A stretch of 64,000 nucleotides of DNA from Candidatus Alistipes faecigallinarum (GTDB lineage Bacteria; Bacteroidota; Bacteroidia; Bacteroidales; Rikenellaceae): contig DXDG01000019.1 of assembly GCA_019115605.1 (NCBI GenBank), forward strand, positions 87,606 to 151,605. The letters run 5' to 3'. Below are positions 25,606 to 34,702 of the stretch, piece by piece; the first letter of the stretch is position 1; each line of letters starts with the position of its first letter. The notes beneath the pieces were generated by a model. The model had not been told where the DNA came from. It made no database searches and saw only the letters and a list, made by a program, of their open reading frames with translations. The position numbers were made by a program, and so were the translations under genes.

Positions 25606-27960
25606 TTACTCCGCAAGGCCCCAGGCCGTGTCGGGCTCGGGACCCATGAAGAGTTCGAGCGTGCCGCCTGCGGCGATCTGCGCGAAGTCGATGTGCGAGG
25701 CCGTGAGCTCCTCGCCGTTGAGGCGGGCCCGCTGGATGTAGATGTTTTCGGGCGAGTTGTCGTGCGCCACGACCGTGAAGCTGCCGCCCGCGGCGTATTG
25801 CGGGTCGAGGCGGAACTCGATGCGGTCGAACAGCGGGCTGGTGATCTCCATGCGCGTGTCGCCCGGGCAGGCGGGATGGATGCCCGCGGCGGCGAGGACG
25901 TACCAGGCCGACATCTGTCCGGCATCCTCGTTGCCGACGATGCCCTCGACGCGGTTGGCATAGGCCCTCTCGCAGATGCGGCGCGTCCACTTCTGGGTCT
26001 GCCACGGCTCCCCGAGGCGGTTGAAGAGGAACGGCACCAAGTGCACCGGCTCGTTGGCGTGGTTGTAGTAGGGGTTCCAGTGGAAATCTTCGGGGGTCTT
26101 CTCGAAGAACTCCTTGAGATCCGCCAGCACGGCGTCGCGCCCGCCCATCAGGGCCACCATCCCCTCGACGTCGTGCGGCACGAACCATCCCTGCTGATAG
26201 GGATCGGCCTCGATGCAGCCGTACCACTCGGTCGTGCGGGCGTTCTCGGGCCACGGAGCCCACCGTCCGTCGGCCTCGCGCGGCCGGAACCACCCCTTCT
26301 CCGGATCGAAGATGTTGCGGTAGGCCTGTCCCTTGCGGGTGAAGGCAGCGGCGTCCTCCGTTTTGCCGAGACGTTCGGCCAGCTGCGCGAGGCACCAGTC
26401 CGTATAGGCGTACTCGAGCGTGTGGGAGATGCAGAGCTCCGAGGGGGTGTATCCGAGCGAGTCGTTGCCGAAGAGCTGCGAGGTGCGCACGCCGTAGCGG
26501 TAGGCCTTCTCGACGTCGTAGCCCCGGATGCCCTTGGCGTAGGCGTCGGCCAGCACCGAGAGGGCCGGGTTGCCGAGCATGCAGCCCGAGTAGGCGTTGA
26601 GCAGTTCCCAGCGTTCGAAATAGCCGCGGCCGCTCTCGTCGGCCATCGTGATGAGCGAGGCGAGCAGGTCGTCCACCAGCCGCGGGTTGATGATCGTCTG
26701 CAGGGGCATCTGGCTGCGGAAGACGTCCCAGCCGCTGAAGATCGTGCGCTTGGTGAAGCGTCCGTCGGTCTGGTGGGGCTTGTGGTCGGCGCCCATGTAG
26801 CGGCCGTCGGCATCGGTGTAGATCCGCGGGTCGATCATCGTGTGGTAGAGCGCCGTGTAGAAGATCGTCCGCTCGTCCTCCGTGCCGCCCTCGATGCGGA
26901 TGCGGCCCAGTTCGCGGTTCCACGAGGCGCGCGCCTCGTCGGCAACCCGGTCGAACGACTTGTCGGCGATCTCCGCCTCGAAGTTGCGCCGCGCCCCTTC
27001 GGCATCCACGAACGAGATGCCCGCCTTGAAGATCACCTGCTGCCCCTCGCGGGTCGGGAAGTCGGCGTAGAATCCGATGTGCTTGCCCTCGATCGAGCGC
27101 TCGCCCTTTGTCAGGGGTGCCTCGGCGACACGCTGCAGGTAGGCGGGGCTGACGACCTCGTCGCGCTTGCGCACCCAGTCGTCGGGAATGTCGGCGCTCC
27201 AGAAGCCGTAGTCGCGGATCGGCTCGCTCAACTGCCCGTAGAAGTAGACCGTGTAGTCGGCCTGTCCTTCGCCATTGCCCCAGCCGCCCGTCGCGGGCGT
27301 GCACTTCATCCAGCCGGCAATCGTATGGTCGTCGATCACCTCGATATACTCCCGCTCGGCGGTGCCGCCGACGCGGCGTGCCAGGTCGATCTGGATGCGC
27401 GACTGTTCGTGCTCGGGGAAGGTGAAGCGCAGAATGCCGCAGCGGGGCGTCGCCGACGTCTCGACACGGATGCCGTAGTCGGTGAGCTGCACGCTGTAAT
27501 AACCCGCGCGGGCCGTTTCGGAGGCCTTGTCGTAGTGCGAACGGTATCCCTTGACCGTGCCGTCCTCCTTGCCGGCGATCTTCTGCAGCGGTCCGGTGGT
27601 CGGCATGACAAGCAGGTTGCCCAAGTCGCCGAACCACCCCACGCCGCTCATCTGCGTGAAGGCGAATCCCTCGATCGTCGTATGTTCGTAGCTGTAGCCG
27701 GGGCTGTTGTCGCCGCCGGTGATGGTGTTCGGGCTCACCTGGACCATGCCGTAGGGCGTCGTGGCCCCCGGGAAGGTCTTGCCCAGACCGTGGTAGACGC
27801 CCGCGGCGCTCGTGCTCGTGCTCGCCCCGATGAAGGGGTTCACATAGCGTGCGGCATCGAATGCCGCCGTGTCGTCCGCCGCGGCGCCGCAGCCGGTGAG
27901 GCCTGCGGCCGGGAGGGTCAGCGTGAGAAGCAGGGAGGTTCGTAGAAGGAGGTTATGCAT
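25606..27960 (-). CDS. GH92 exo-alpha-mannosidase lipoprotein (copy 1)
   Basis: A 784-residue GH92 lipoprotein: the signal peptide ends in the lipobox LTGC, so unlike its two paralogues it is membrane-anchored, perhaps on the cell surface. Motifs are YVNPFIGAS, FPGATTPYGMVQVSPNT, IFSGWDVFRSQMPL, the subsite loop NHANEP (Glu637) and GNEDAGQMSAWY (about 676-687) around the catalytic base. This arrangement is the one I associate most with alpha-1,2-mannosidases, but linkage needs an assay. It starts 9 bp after the GH38-like gene, so the two are translated together. Confidence 0.94.
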   Translation of the reverse strand: MHNLLLRTSLLLTLTLPAAGLTGCGAAADDTAAFDAARYVNPFIGASTSTSAAGVYHGLGKTFPGATTPYGMVQVSPNTITGGDNSPGYSYEHTTIEGFAFTQMSGVGWFGDLGNLLVMPTTGPLQKIAGKEDGTVKGYRSHYDKASETARAGYYSVQLTDYGIRVETSATPRCGILRFTFPEHEQSRIQIDLARRVGGTAEREYIEVIDDHTIAGWMKCTPATGGWGNGEGQADYTVYFYGQLSEPIRDYGFWSADIPDDWVRKRDEVVSPAYLQRVAEAPLTKGERSIEGKHIGFYADFPTREGQQVIFKAGISFVDAEGARRNFEAEIADKSFDRVADEARASWNRELGRIRIEGGTEDERTIFYTALYHTMIDPRIYTDADGRYMGADHKPHQTDGRFTKRTIFSGWDVFRSQMPLQTIINPRLVDDLLASLITMADESGRGYFERWELLNAYSGCMLGNPALSVLADAYAKGIRGYDVEKAYRYGVRTSQLFGNDSLGYTPSELCISHTLEYAYTDWCLAQLAERLGKTEDAAAFTRKGQAYRNIFDPEKGWFRPREADGRWAPWPENARTTEWYGCIEADPYQQGWFVPHDVEGMVALMGGRDAVLADLKEFFEKTPEDFHWNPYYNHANEPVHLVPFLFNRLGEPWQTQKWTRRICERAYANRVEGIVGNEDAGQMSAWYVLAAAGIHPACPGDTRMEITSPLFDRIEFRLDPQYAAGGSFTVVAHDNSPENIYIQRARLNGEELTASHIDFAQIAAGGTLELFMGPEPDTAWGLAE

Positions 27961-27969
27961 GGGTTCGTT

Positions 27970-30594
27970 TTATTGGATCAGTCGCAGGGTTTTCACGCCG
28001 AAGCGCGGTATCGAGAGCTCGACCTCGGTGCCGTTGTCGCGGGTCCGTACGGCGGGCGATTCGAGGGGTTCGCCGCGCAGGTCTACCGCCTCGACGCGCG
28101 AAAAGCGCGTCCCGAAGCGGATGGTGCGCGGCGCGTCGTCGCCCGCGGCGTTGTAGAGGCGCAATACGAGCCCCCCGCCCTCGGGATAGGCCGCCGAAAC
28201 CGCGTAGCCGCTTCCCGCGAGGTCGAGCCACGAGACCTCGTCGTCGGCGAACGTGCGTCCGACGGCGGCGTAAAGTGGTTCGTTCCAGCGGAGGTTCTCC
28301 TCCTGCACGCGGCCCTCGTCCCAGCGTCCCGCATGGGCGACCAGCGCGAAGCGCAGGTGCGTAGGCCCGTCGATCGGGTAGTCGCGGCCCCACAGCCCGG
28401 CGCCGGAGTACTGTACGGTAAGGCCGAGGGGCGTGTCGGCGCCCCAGGTGTAGGAGGTGGTATGGTCGGTCAGCAGGGCCAGACCCGCGCCGTCCGTTTC
28501 GGCGAGGTCCACCCAGTGCAGCACAATGTCGTGCTTGATCTGGTCCCAGGTCGAGAAATAGGTGCTCTCCTGGCGGCTTTCGCAGACGTCGAATGGGGCA
28601 TCCTTCCACAGCCGCGGCGCCGCGAGGGTCGTGGGAAACCAGACATTGAGCTTGTAGCGGCCGTCGTAGCAGGCGCGGCGGTTCCGGGCAAAGACGTTCT
28701 GCTGGGCAAAGGCGCCGATGCCGACGTTGTGCCGCCAGTCGATACGGAGGTCGAAGTCGATCTTCGGGTCGCCCCGGCGCAGGGTGATCGTCTGCGTGAA
28801 GGGGTGCGAGGCGATGGTGCCGCGGATGCGGATGCGCTTTACAAGGTCGTTGTCGCAGAGCAGGACGACCTCGGCCGGGTGCTCCGTCGAGGAGCGGAAG
28901 CGTCGCTCGTCGTAGAAGTAGCCCCGTAGCTCGCCCAGCGCGTAGCTGCTTGCCGCATCGACCAGTTCCCGGTTGCCGAGCCGCCTGGCCACCAGGCTTG
29001 TGATGACGCCGCCCCGCGCCGGATCGATCTTCAGCCGGTAGAGGTCGTTCTCGACAACGAGCGGCTCTACGGTTGCGGCGGCTGTCGCCGTCTGCTCCAC
29101 CTTCGTGCGACCCTCCGCAAGCGTATAGATCGTATGGCCGAACGGCGGAACCTCCGCCTCGAAGAGCAGCTCGCGCCCGCCATCTGCGGTGCGGAGCAGC
29201 GTACTTTCGACCTTGCGGCCCCGGGCATCCTTCACTACGATACCTTCGCAGGGAAATTCTTCGGGAAGAGCCACGGCGACCACCTCGCGGCGGGCCTCGC
29301 CGAGCGTATTTACGAGGCGTACGCGCCAGCGGCCCCGCTCCCTTGCCGGGGCGATGCTTCGCATGGCGCCGGCAGCGAGGCCGTCGCTGATCGAGTCGGT
29401 TGCGGCGGTCCAGCGGCGGATGTGGTCGGCCCAGGTGCCGCGGCCGTGCAGGCCGTTGTAGGGTACGATCCACGAGTCGTGGTGCTGCGCGAGCATCAGC
29501 GTGCGCCACGCCTCGTCGATGGCCGCGCGGTCGCAGCCGGCGCCGCTTGCCAACGCCGCGAGGGCGCAGAGCTTCTCGGCTCCCACGATGCTGTTTTCGG
29601 CATGCCGCACCTCGCGGGCGATGTGCTGCAGCACCTGGCTGCCCCACATGAGGCTGACGCGGACATCCTCCTGCGACATGCGGTAATCCTCGGGCTGCGA
29701 GTCCGGGGCGATGCGCTCGAAGTATTCACGCCAGGTAACATAGGTCGAGTGGTTGCGGATCGAGTCGCCCGAGCCGATCCAGGGGCCGTTGCGCCACCCG
29801 GCATCCTGGTAACACATGCCGATCGGGCGGGCGATGCCCTGCCGGGCGCAGGCTTCGAGGTACTCCGTGCTGTTGCCCCAGGCGGTCGTCTGCCAGACGG
29901 AACCCCGTTCGAGCGCCTCGCAGGCGTAGCGCGGCACGGCGCGGATCGAGCTTCCGTCGGGTGCGATCCAGTTGACGGTCTCCCCGCCGAAGGGGGCCAT
30001 GTAGCCGCCCCAGCAGGTGTTCGGGCACTTGAGCGAGGCGTATCTGAATCCGAAGAGACGGAGGATCTGCGGCAGGCTGCTCGTGAAGCAGGGCTCCTCG
30101 ACGGCGTAGGTCGTGAACTCCACGTCGGGGAAGTGGCTGCGGATCTTGCGCATACCGTAGTCGAACTGGCGGATGAGGCTCTCGCCCGAGATGTTGTAGC
30201 AGTAGGGCTGGGCGTAGGTCGGGTTGGTGAACTCCACGCGCGGGTCGGTGGCCAGCCGTTTGAATCGTGCGTAGTCGCGCGGCGTGCGCACGGCGACGGT
30301 GTCCCACGTCTCGGGCTCGATCTCCAGGCCGATGCACCACTCGGGATGGGCCTCCAGCTGGTCGCAGATGAAGCGGGTCTTCCACCGGACGGGATAGTGG
30401 CCGTAGATGCCGCCGTGGTATCCGTCGGCAAAGTAAGCCGGACGTTGCGCGGCAAGCGGATTTCCGAGGAGCAGCAGCGCTCCGAGGAGCATCTTTCTTC
30501 CGACGGCGGGAATCGACAGCCGGGTCGGTTTTCCGTTCGGTGTCTGGCAGGGACGAACGCGAAGCAGCGATGCTCCGGAGCAGATTGGTTTCAT
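27970..30594 (-). CDS. GH38-like alpha-mannosidase, secreted
   Basis: An 874-residue exported enzyme of the GH38 superfamily. An N-terminal extension (1 to about 34) precedes a hydrophobic signal (MLLGALLLLGNPLAAQ), so either the ATG at 30594 or that at 30492 could be used. The catalytic (beta/alpha)7 domain starts with YFADGYHGGIYGHYP. AQHHDSWIV corresponds to the metal-binding QHHD of GH38, and the C-terminal half is beta-sandwich. Where typical GH38 enzymes have a nucleophile Asp-Pro, this protein seems to have Glu167-Pro168, so the family position may be distant. First gene of the GH38-GH92-GH92-GH92-SGNH operon. Confidence 0.82.
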   Translation of the reverse strand: MKPICSGASLLRVRPCQTPNGKPTRLSIPAVGRKMLLGALLLLGNPLAAQRPAYFADGYHGGIYGHYPVRWKTRFICDQLEAHPEWCIGLEIEPETWDTVAVRTPRDYARFKRLATDPRVEFTNPTYAQPYCYNISGESLIRQFDYGMRKIRSHFPDVEFTTYAVEEPCFTSSLPQILRLFGFRYASLKCPNTCWGGYMAPFGGETVNWIAPDGSSIRAVPRYACEALERGSVWQTTAWGNSTEYLEACARQGIARPIGMCYQDAGWRNGPWIGSGDSIRNHSTYVTWREYFERIAPDSQPEDYRMSQEDVRVSLMWGSQVLQHIAREVRHAENSIVGAEKLCALAALASGAGCDRAAIDEAWRTLMLAQHHDSWIVPYNGLHGRGTWADHIRRWTAATDSISDGLAAGAMRSIAPARERGRWRVRLVNTLGEARREVVAVALPEEFPCEGIVVKDARGRKVESTLLRTADGGRELLFEAEVPPFGHTIYTLAEGRTKVEQTATAAATVEPLVVENDLYRLKIDPARGGVITSLVARRLGNRELVDAASSYALGELRGYFYDERRFRSSTEHPAEVVLLCDNDLVKRIRIRGTIASHPFTQTITLRRGDPKIDFDLRIDWRHNVGIGAFAQQNVFARNRRACYDGRYKLNVWFPTTLAAPRLWKDAPFDVCESRQESTYFSTWDQIKHDIVLHWVDLAETDGAGLALLTDHTTSYTWGADTPLGLTVQYSGAGLWGRDYPIDGPTHLRFALVAHAGRWDEGRVQEENLRWNEPLYAAVGRTFADDEVSWLDLAGSGYAVSAAYPEGGGLVLRLYNAAGDDAPRTIRFGTRFSRVEAVDLRGEPLESPAVRTRDNGTEVELSIPRFGVKTLRLIQ

Positions 30595-30773
30595 GGCGTC
30601 AGCAGTTGGTTTGTGGGGCGGATTCCGGCGGGATCCACTCATACAAAGAAACTCAATAAACCGCAAACCGCGGGACACCGTGTCGGCAAAGTAGGGGAAA
30701 AGTAAATGGCGTTTATCTACAAGAGTCTGAAATACAGATGTATGAGAGTGTGCTATGCCGCTGTTTTGGTAAA
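30595..30773 (-). promoter_or_regulatory. Upstream region of the mannosidase operon
   Basis: This 179-bp gap separates the GH38-like gene from the end of the DUF6377 gene on the same strand. TACTTTG (30691-30685) is a near -7 box. A single sequence CATAGCACAC on the minus strand (30757-30748) matches GATANNAYAC in 7 of 8 fixed positions, but its partner 21 bp away is poor and no good -7 box lies 31 bp downstream. The main promoter is therefore uncertain. Confidence 0.35.
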
Positions 30774-32393
30774 CTACAATGAATCCTCCTGAAGGGTCGC
30801 CTGACCCAGTTTGCGGACCTCCTCCTCGAAGTGGACAACGCCCGGAAGGGCCTTGCCCTTGATTTTGCTTTTGTAGTTGTAGACCGTCTGGAGCGAGCAG
30901 CGGAGGAACTCCGCGACCTGGTTGACGTTCGTGATGCCGAGGCGCATGAGGGCGAAGATGCGCAGTTCGGTATTCAGCCGCCCCTCGGTCGTCTCGTAGC
31001 GCTCCTCGGGTTTGAGCAGGGCGTTGAAGTCGTGCACGAAGGTCGGATAGAGCTTCAGGAAGGCCTCGTCGAATTCGGCATACAGCTCGTCGAACTCCCG
31101 CTCCTGCTCCTTCGAGGAGATCTTGTAGAGGCGGTCGATCTGTCCGCTACGCAGCTTGTGGCTCACATCCTTGCGGTAGGCGTAGAGCTTGTTGATGTAG
31201 AGGGCGCACTGGTTCATGAAGTAGCCGATGTACTTCTCCTTGACGACGTTCGCCTCGTTGAGCGTGCGGTTCAGATCGGAGAGCTGGTGGTTCATCTTCG
31301 CCAGGTTCCGCCGGGCGCGGGCCATCATGCGCACCTGGACGCCGATGACGGCCAGTGCGCCGATGAGCAGGAGGATGACGACGCTCAGGAGGATCGTCGA
31401 GCGGCGCAGATTCTGCCGCTGGTTTTCGATGCGGTAGAGGTAGTTGCTCTCGATGATGGGCTGGATGCGGGCAATGACCGAGTTCTTCACGCGCGAGTTG
31501 TAGAAGTTGGCGTCGCTCAACGCCGCGCTGATGTAGTTGTACGACCGGTCGATGTCGCCCTGTTCGAAGAGATTCATCGCCAGGGTGAGCAGCGCTTCGT
31601 TCTCCTTGACCGCGAGACGCGTGTCGGCGAGGGCCGCGAGGGTCAGAAAGCGGTTCTCCTGCTCGCGTTCGCCCAGGTCGCGGTAGATCTTCGCGAGGCT
31701 CATGGCGGCCATGGCGTATCCGTGCGAGTCGTGCGGCTGGGTGTCGTAGATCCGGGTGAGGATCCCGAGTGCCTCCGTGCAGTTGCCTTCGGCCTGCAGC
31801 TGGAAGGCCTTCTCCTTGAGCCACATATCCGTACCCTCGGGAATCAGCTGCAGGATCCTGCCGCGCAGCTCCCTGATTTTGTCCAGATACGCCTCCGAAA
31901 GCTGCGGATCGTCCGTATAGCGGATCAGATTCTCGTAGTAGCGGATGGCGGTCCAGCAGAAGGAGAGCCGTTGCGAAGATGACAGGTGTTCGAAGTCGGT
32001 ATCGCGCAGCAGCTCCGCGGCCTGCACGAACAGGCCCGAGAGCGAATAGGCGAAGGCCAGCTGCAGCCGGCTTTCGATGCGCATCTGCTCGCTGCCGAGG
32101 GCCTCGGCAATCGAGAGGTTGTCGTGGATGTAGTGCGTGGCCGAATCGCAGATGAACGAGGTGTAGTTGTTGATGATCTCGTTGTTGATCGCGTATCGTT
32201 TTTCGGGGTTGGTCTGTTCCGCACGCTGCTGCTTGAGTTCGCGCAGCAGCTCCTCCTTCTGCGCCGCAAAGCGGCTCCGCTCGGTGATGGCCCGGTCGAG
32301 CTCCATCAGCAGCGAGTCGGGTCCGTTACCGGCATGAAGCAGGGCTGTCGGGAGGAGCAGCATCGCAAGCATCGGGAGCAGAAGACGTTTCAT
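30774..32393 (-). CDS. DUF6377-type membrane-anchored TPR regulator
   Basis: A 539-residue protein: signal peptide (MKRLLLPMLAMLLLPTALLHA), a periplasmic helical TPR-like region (about 25-325), one transmembrane helix (about 332-355), a coiled-coil and helical cytoplasmic part, and a C-terminal helix-turn-helix (about 480-512, LGITNVNQVAEFLRCSLQTVYNYKSK). This layout is known from DUF6377 proteins found next to polysaccharide-use loci. It has no kinase or receiver domain, so it would act as a one-component membrane regulator. It lies directly upstream of and on the same strand as the mannosidase operon, which it may control (inference). Start: the ATG before the signal peptide. Confidence 0.8.
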   Translation of the reverse strand: MKRLLLPMLAMLLLPTALLHAGNGPDSLLMELDRAITERSRFAAQKEELLRELKQQRAEQTNPEKRYAINNEIINNYTSFICDSATHYIHDNLSIAEALGSEQMRIESRLQLAFAYSLSGLFVQAAELLRDTDFEHLSSSQRLSFCWTAIRYYENLIRYTDDPQLSEAYLDKIRELRGRILQLIPEGTDMWLKEKAFQLQAEGNCTEALGILTRIYDTQPHDSHGYAMAAMSLAKIYRDLGEREQENRFLTLAALADTRLAVKENEALLTLAMNLFEQGDIDRSYNYISAALSDANFYNSRVKNSVIARIQPIIESNYLYRIENQRQNLRRSTILLSVVILLLIGALAVIGVQVRMMARARRNLAKMNHQLSDLNRTLNEANVVKEKYIGYFMNQCALYINKLYAYRKDVSHKLRSGQIDRLYKISSKEQEREFDELYAEFDEAFLKLYPTFVHDFNALLKPEERYETTEGRLNTELRIFALMRLGITNVNQVAEFLRCSLQTVYNYKSKIKGKALPGVVHFEEEVRKLGQATLQEDSL

Positions 32394-32439
32394 GGTTCGG
32401 GTTGTTTTCGGTGGGTCTGTCGTGCGGAACCGCACTTTA

Positions 32440-32447
32440 CAAAGATA
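32440..32447 (-). promoter_or_regulatory. -7 box of the DUF6377 gene
   Basis: TATCTTTG on the minus strand lies 46 bp before the start codon. It shares the 272-bp divergent gap (32394-32665) with the -7 box of the GH2-like gene. The rest of the gap has runs of A and T but no other motif I can name. Confidence 0.6.
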
Positions 32448-32571
32448 CGAAAAAAACCGACAAAAGGGGGATAGCGTCCTCTTTTTTTCCTCCCTGCGGC
32501 ATCCGCTGCGGCCGATTCGGTCCGAAGTGCGTTCCCAAAGGCGGAAGGTGGCGCATCTCCCGTTTTTTTCG

Positions 32572-32579
32572 TATCTTTG
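32572..32579 (+). promoter_or_regulatory. -7 box of the inactive-looking GH2 gene
   Basis: TATCTTTG follows a T run (TTTTTTTC) and lies 86 bp before the start codon, giving a GC-rich leader of roughly 80 bases. The shared operator is absent. Confidence 0.55.
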
Positions 32580-32665
32580 CCCGGAGCGGTGCGGTGCCGC
32601 GGAGACGGGGCGCAAGTCCGGTGCCGTGGCGACGCCGTACCGCGGGATTCTAATCCGATTTTGCC

Positions 32666-34702
32666 ATGAAACGCTTATTGATGACGCTGCTGCTCGCGGC
32701 CGTAACGGCTGCTGCCGAGGCCCGCGAGGTCTACCCGCTCGACGAAGGGTGGCGTTTTTATTTCAAGGAGGAGAATACGAGCGACAACGCCCGCCATGTT
32801 ACGCTGCCCCACAGCTGGAACACCGATCCGCAGCGGCAGGGCTCGTGGCTCGAAACCACGGGAAACTACCGCAACGACATCTTCATTCCCGCAGGCTGGT
32901 CTTCACGCCGCCTCTTTCTGAAGTTCTACGGCGTGCAGTCGGTCGCCGACCTCTTCGTGAACGGCCGGCATGTCGGCACGCACCGCGGCGGTGCAGCGGC
33001 CTTTACCTTCGAGATTACCGACTACGTGCAGTTCGGGATGGACAATGCGCTGCTGGTGGTGGTGAGCAACAGCGCGCGGAACGACGTGCTGCCCACCTCG
33101 ACGGAGATGAACCTCTACGGCGGCATCTACCGCGACGTCGAGCTGATCGTCACGGGACCTACGGCCGTCTCGCCCCTCTACCTCGGTTCGGACGGCGTGC
33201 TGGTCCATCCCCGGGAGATCGATTCGCTCCATGCCTCGGGCGAGGTCGAGGTGCATCTGACCTCGAACCGCGAGAGCTCCTGCACGCTGACGCTCGACAT
33301 TACGGCGCCCGACGGCAGTACGGTCTTCACCCGTCGCCAGCGGGCCCGCCTCGACGGAAAACCGGTCGTTGTCCCCTTTGCCATCGACGCGCCCGAACTG
33401 TGGAGTCGTGAGACTCCCGCGCTCTATACCGTGACGGCCGCCATCGGCGAGGACAGCATCGTCGACTGCGTGCGTGTCCGTACGGGCTTCCGCTCCCTTG
33501 CGGCGACACCCGGCGGCGGGCTGCAGATCAACGGCAAGCGGGTTCCCGTGCACGGTGTAACCCTCTACCACGACAACCTCTCCTCGGGGGGAACGCTTAC
33601 GAATGCGGACTACGAGGCCGATCTGGCCACGGTGCGCGATCTGGGAGCCAATGCGCTGCGCTCGGCCGTGATGCCCCATGCGCAGTATCTCTACGACCGC
33701 TGCGACGAGCAGGGCATCCTGGTCTGGGTCGATACGCCCCTGCAGAGCGCGCCCTTCCTGGGTGATATCGCCTACTATGCAACGCCGGACTTCGAGGAGA
33801 ACGGCCTTATGCAGCTGCGCGAGATCATCGCCCAGAACATCAACCACCCCTCGGTGGTGATGTGGGGACTCTTCTCCTGCCTCCGGCCCCGGGGCGACGA
33901 TGTGGTTCCCTACCTCGGCAAGCTCAACGAGACGGCCCATGCGATGGACGCATCGCGGCCGACGACGGCCTGCAGCGACCAGAACGGCGGGATCAACTTT
34001 GTCTCGGATCTGATTGTCTGGCGGCAGAACGTGGGTTGGGAGAAGGGTTCCACGAGCGACGTGGCCGTATGGCGCGACCAGCTGCGCAAGAACTGGTCGC
34101 ATCTGCGTTCGGGCGTCAGCTACGGAGGCAGCGGCTTCATCGGCCACAAGAGCTACACGGAGTCTTCCGAACCCCGTTTGAATGCCAACTGGATGCCCGA
34201 GCGCAAGCAGACGCGCTTCCACGAGGAGTATGCCCGCAACCTGCAGGGGGATTCGCTCTTCTGGGGCGTGTGGATCAACAACCTCTTCGACTACGGTTCG
34301 TCGCGGCGTCCCTACGGCATCAACGGCGAGGGGCTCGTTACGCTGGACCGACGTCAGCGCAAGGATGCCTACTACCTTTACCGGGCTCTGTGGAACCGCG
34401 AAAGCTCGACGCTCTACATTTCGGACCGCCATCTGCGGCTGCGCGACGTCCCGCGCCAGGCCTTCCGCGTCTACTCTTCGGCGGGGATGCCGGTGCTGAC
34501 CGTAGGGGCCGACACGGTGGCCATGACCGAGTATGCGGCGTGCCAGTATCAGTCCGATTCGGTGGAGCTGCGGGGTCGGGTCGAGGTGAAGGCCGTAGCG
34601 GGAGCGCTGCGCGACAGCATCACGCTTCTTGTCGGCAACGTGCTAAAACCGAAACGCTTCCAGGCCCCTCTGCGAAAAGCAGGTCCACAGCCGACAAATT
34701 AG
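32666..34702 (+). CDS. GH2-family protein lacking both catalytic glutamates
   Basis: A 678-residue secreted protein with the complete GH2 plan: signal peptide (MKRLLMTLLLAAVTAAAEA), sugar-binding domain (YPLDEGWRFYFKEE, TLPHSWNTD), immunoglobulin-like domain and TIM barrel ending FWGVWINNLFDYGSS and LVTLDRRQRKDAYYLYRALW. At the acid/base site, where active enzymes read W-G-L-x-N-E, it has MWGLFSCL with Ser404-Cys405. At the nucleophile site, normally S-E-Y-G, it has GVSYGG with Ser485. Both catalytic Glu are thus missing while the fold motifs are intact, so it is probably a carbohydrate-binding pseudoenzyme or has another chemistry. Its 3' end overlaps the convergent WbqC-like gene by 83 bp. 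Confidence 0.88.
   Translation: MKRLLMTLLLAAVTAAAEAREVYPLDEGWRFYFKEENTSDNARHVTLPHSWNTDPQRQGSWLETTGNYRNDIFIPAGWSSRRLFLKFYGVQSVADLFVNGRHVGTHRGGAAAFTFEITDYVQFGMDNALLVVVSNSARNDVLPTSTEMNLYGGIYRDVELIVTGPTAVSPLYLGSDGVLVHPREIDSLHASGEVEVHLTSNRESSCTLTLDITAPDGSTVFTRRQRARLDGKPVVVPFAIDAPELWSRETPALYTVTAAIGEDSIVDCVRVRTGFRSLAATPGGGLQINGKRVPVHGVTLYHDNLSSGGTLTNADYEADLATVRDLGANALRSAVMPHAQYLYDRCDEQGILVWVDTPLQSAPFLGDIAYYATPDFEENGLMQLREIIAQNINHPSVVMWGLFSCLRPRGDDVVPYLGKLNETAHAMDASRPTTACSDQNGGINFVSDLIVWRQNVGWEKGSTSDVAVWRDQLRKNWSHLRSGVSYGGSGFIGHKSYTESSEPRLNANWMPERKQTRFHEEYARNLQGDSLFWGVWINNLFDYGSSRRPYGINGEGLVTLDRRQRKDAYYLYRALWNRESSTLYISDRHLRLRDVPRQAFRVYSSAGMPVLTVGADTVAMTEYAACQYQSDSVELRGRVEVKAVAGALRDSITLLVGNVLKPKRFQAPLRKAGPQPTN

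Noticed and set aside
23086..27945. Long plus-strand open frame opposite the GH92 genes
   Set aside because: Runs across three separate real genes on the other strand and has no domain.
32580..32665. Riboswitch in the GC-rich leader of the inactive-looking GH2 gene
   Set aside because: Some short complementary segments exist but no conserved riboswitch core could be identified.
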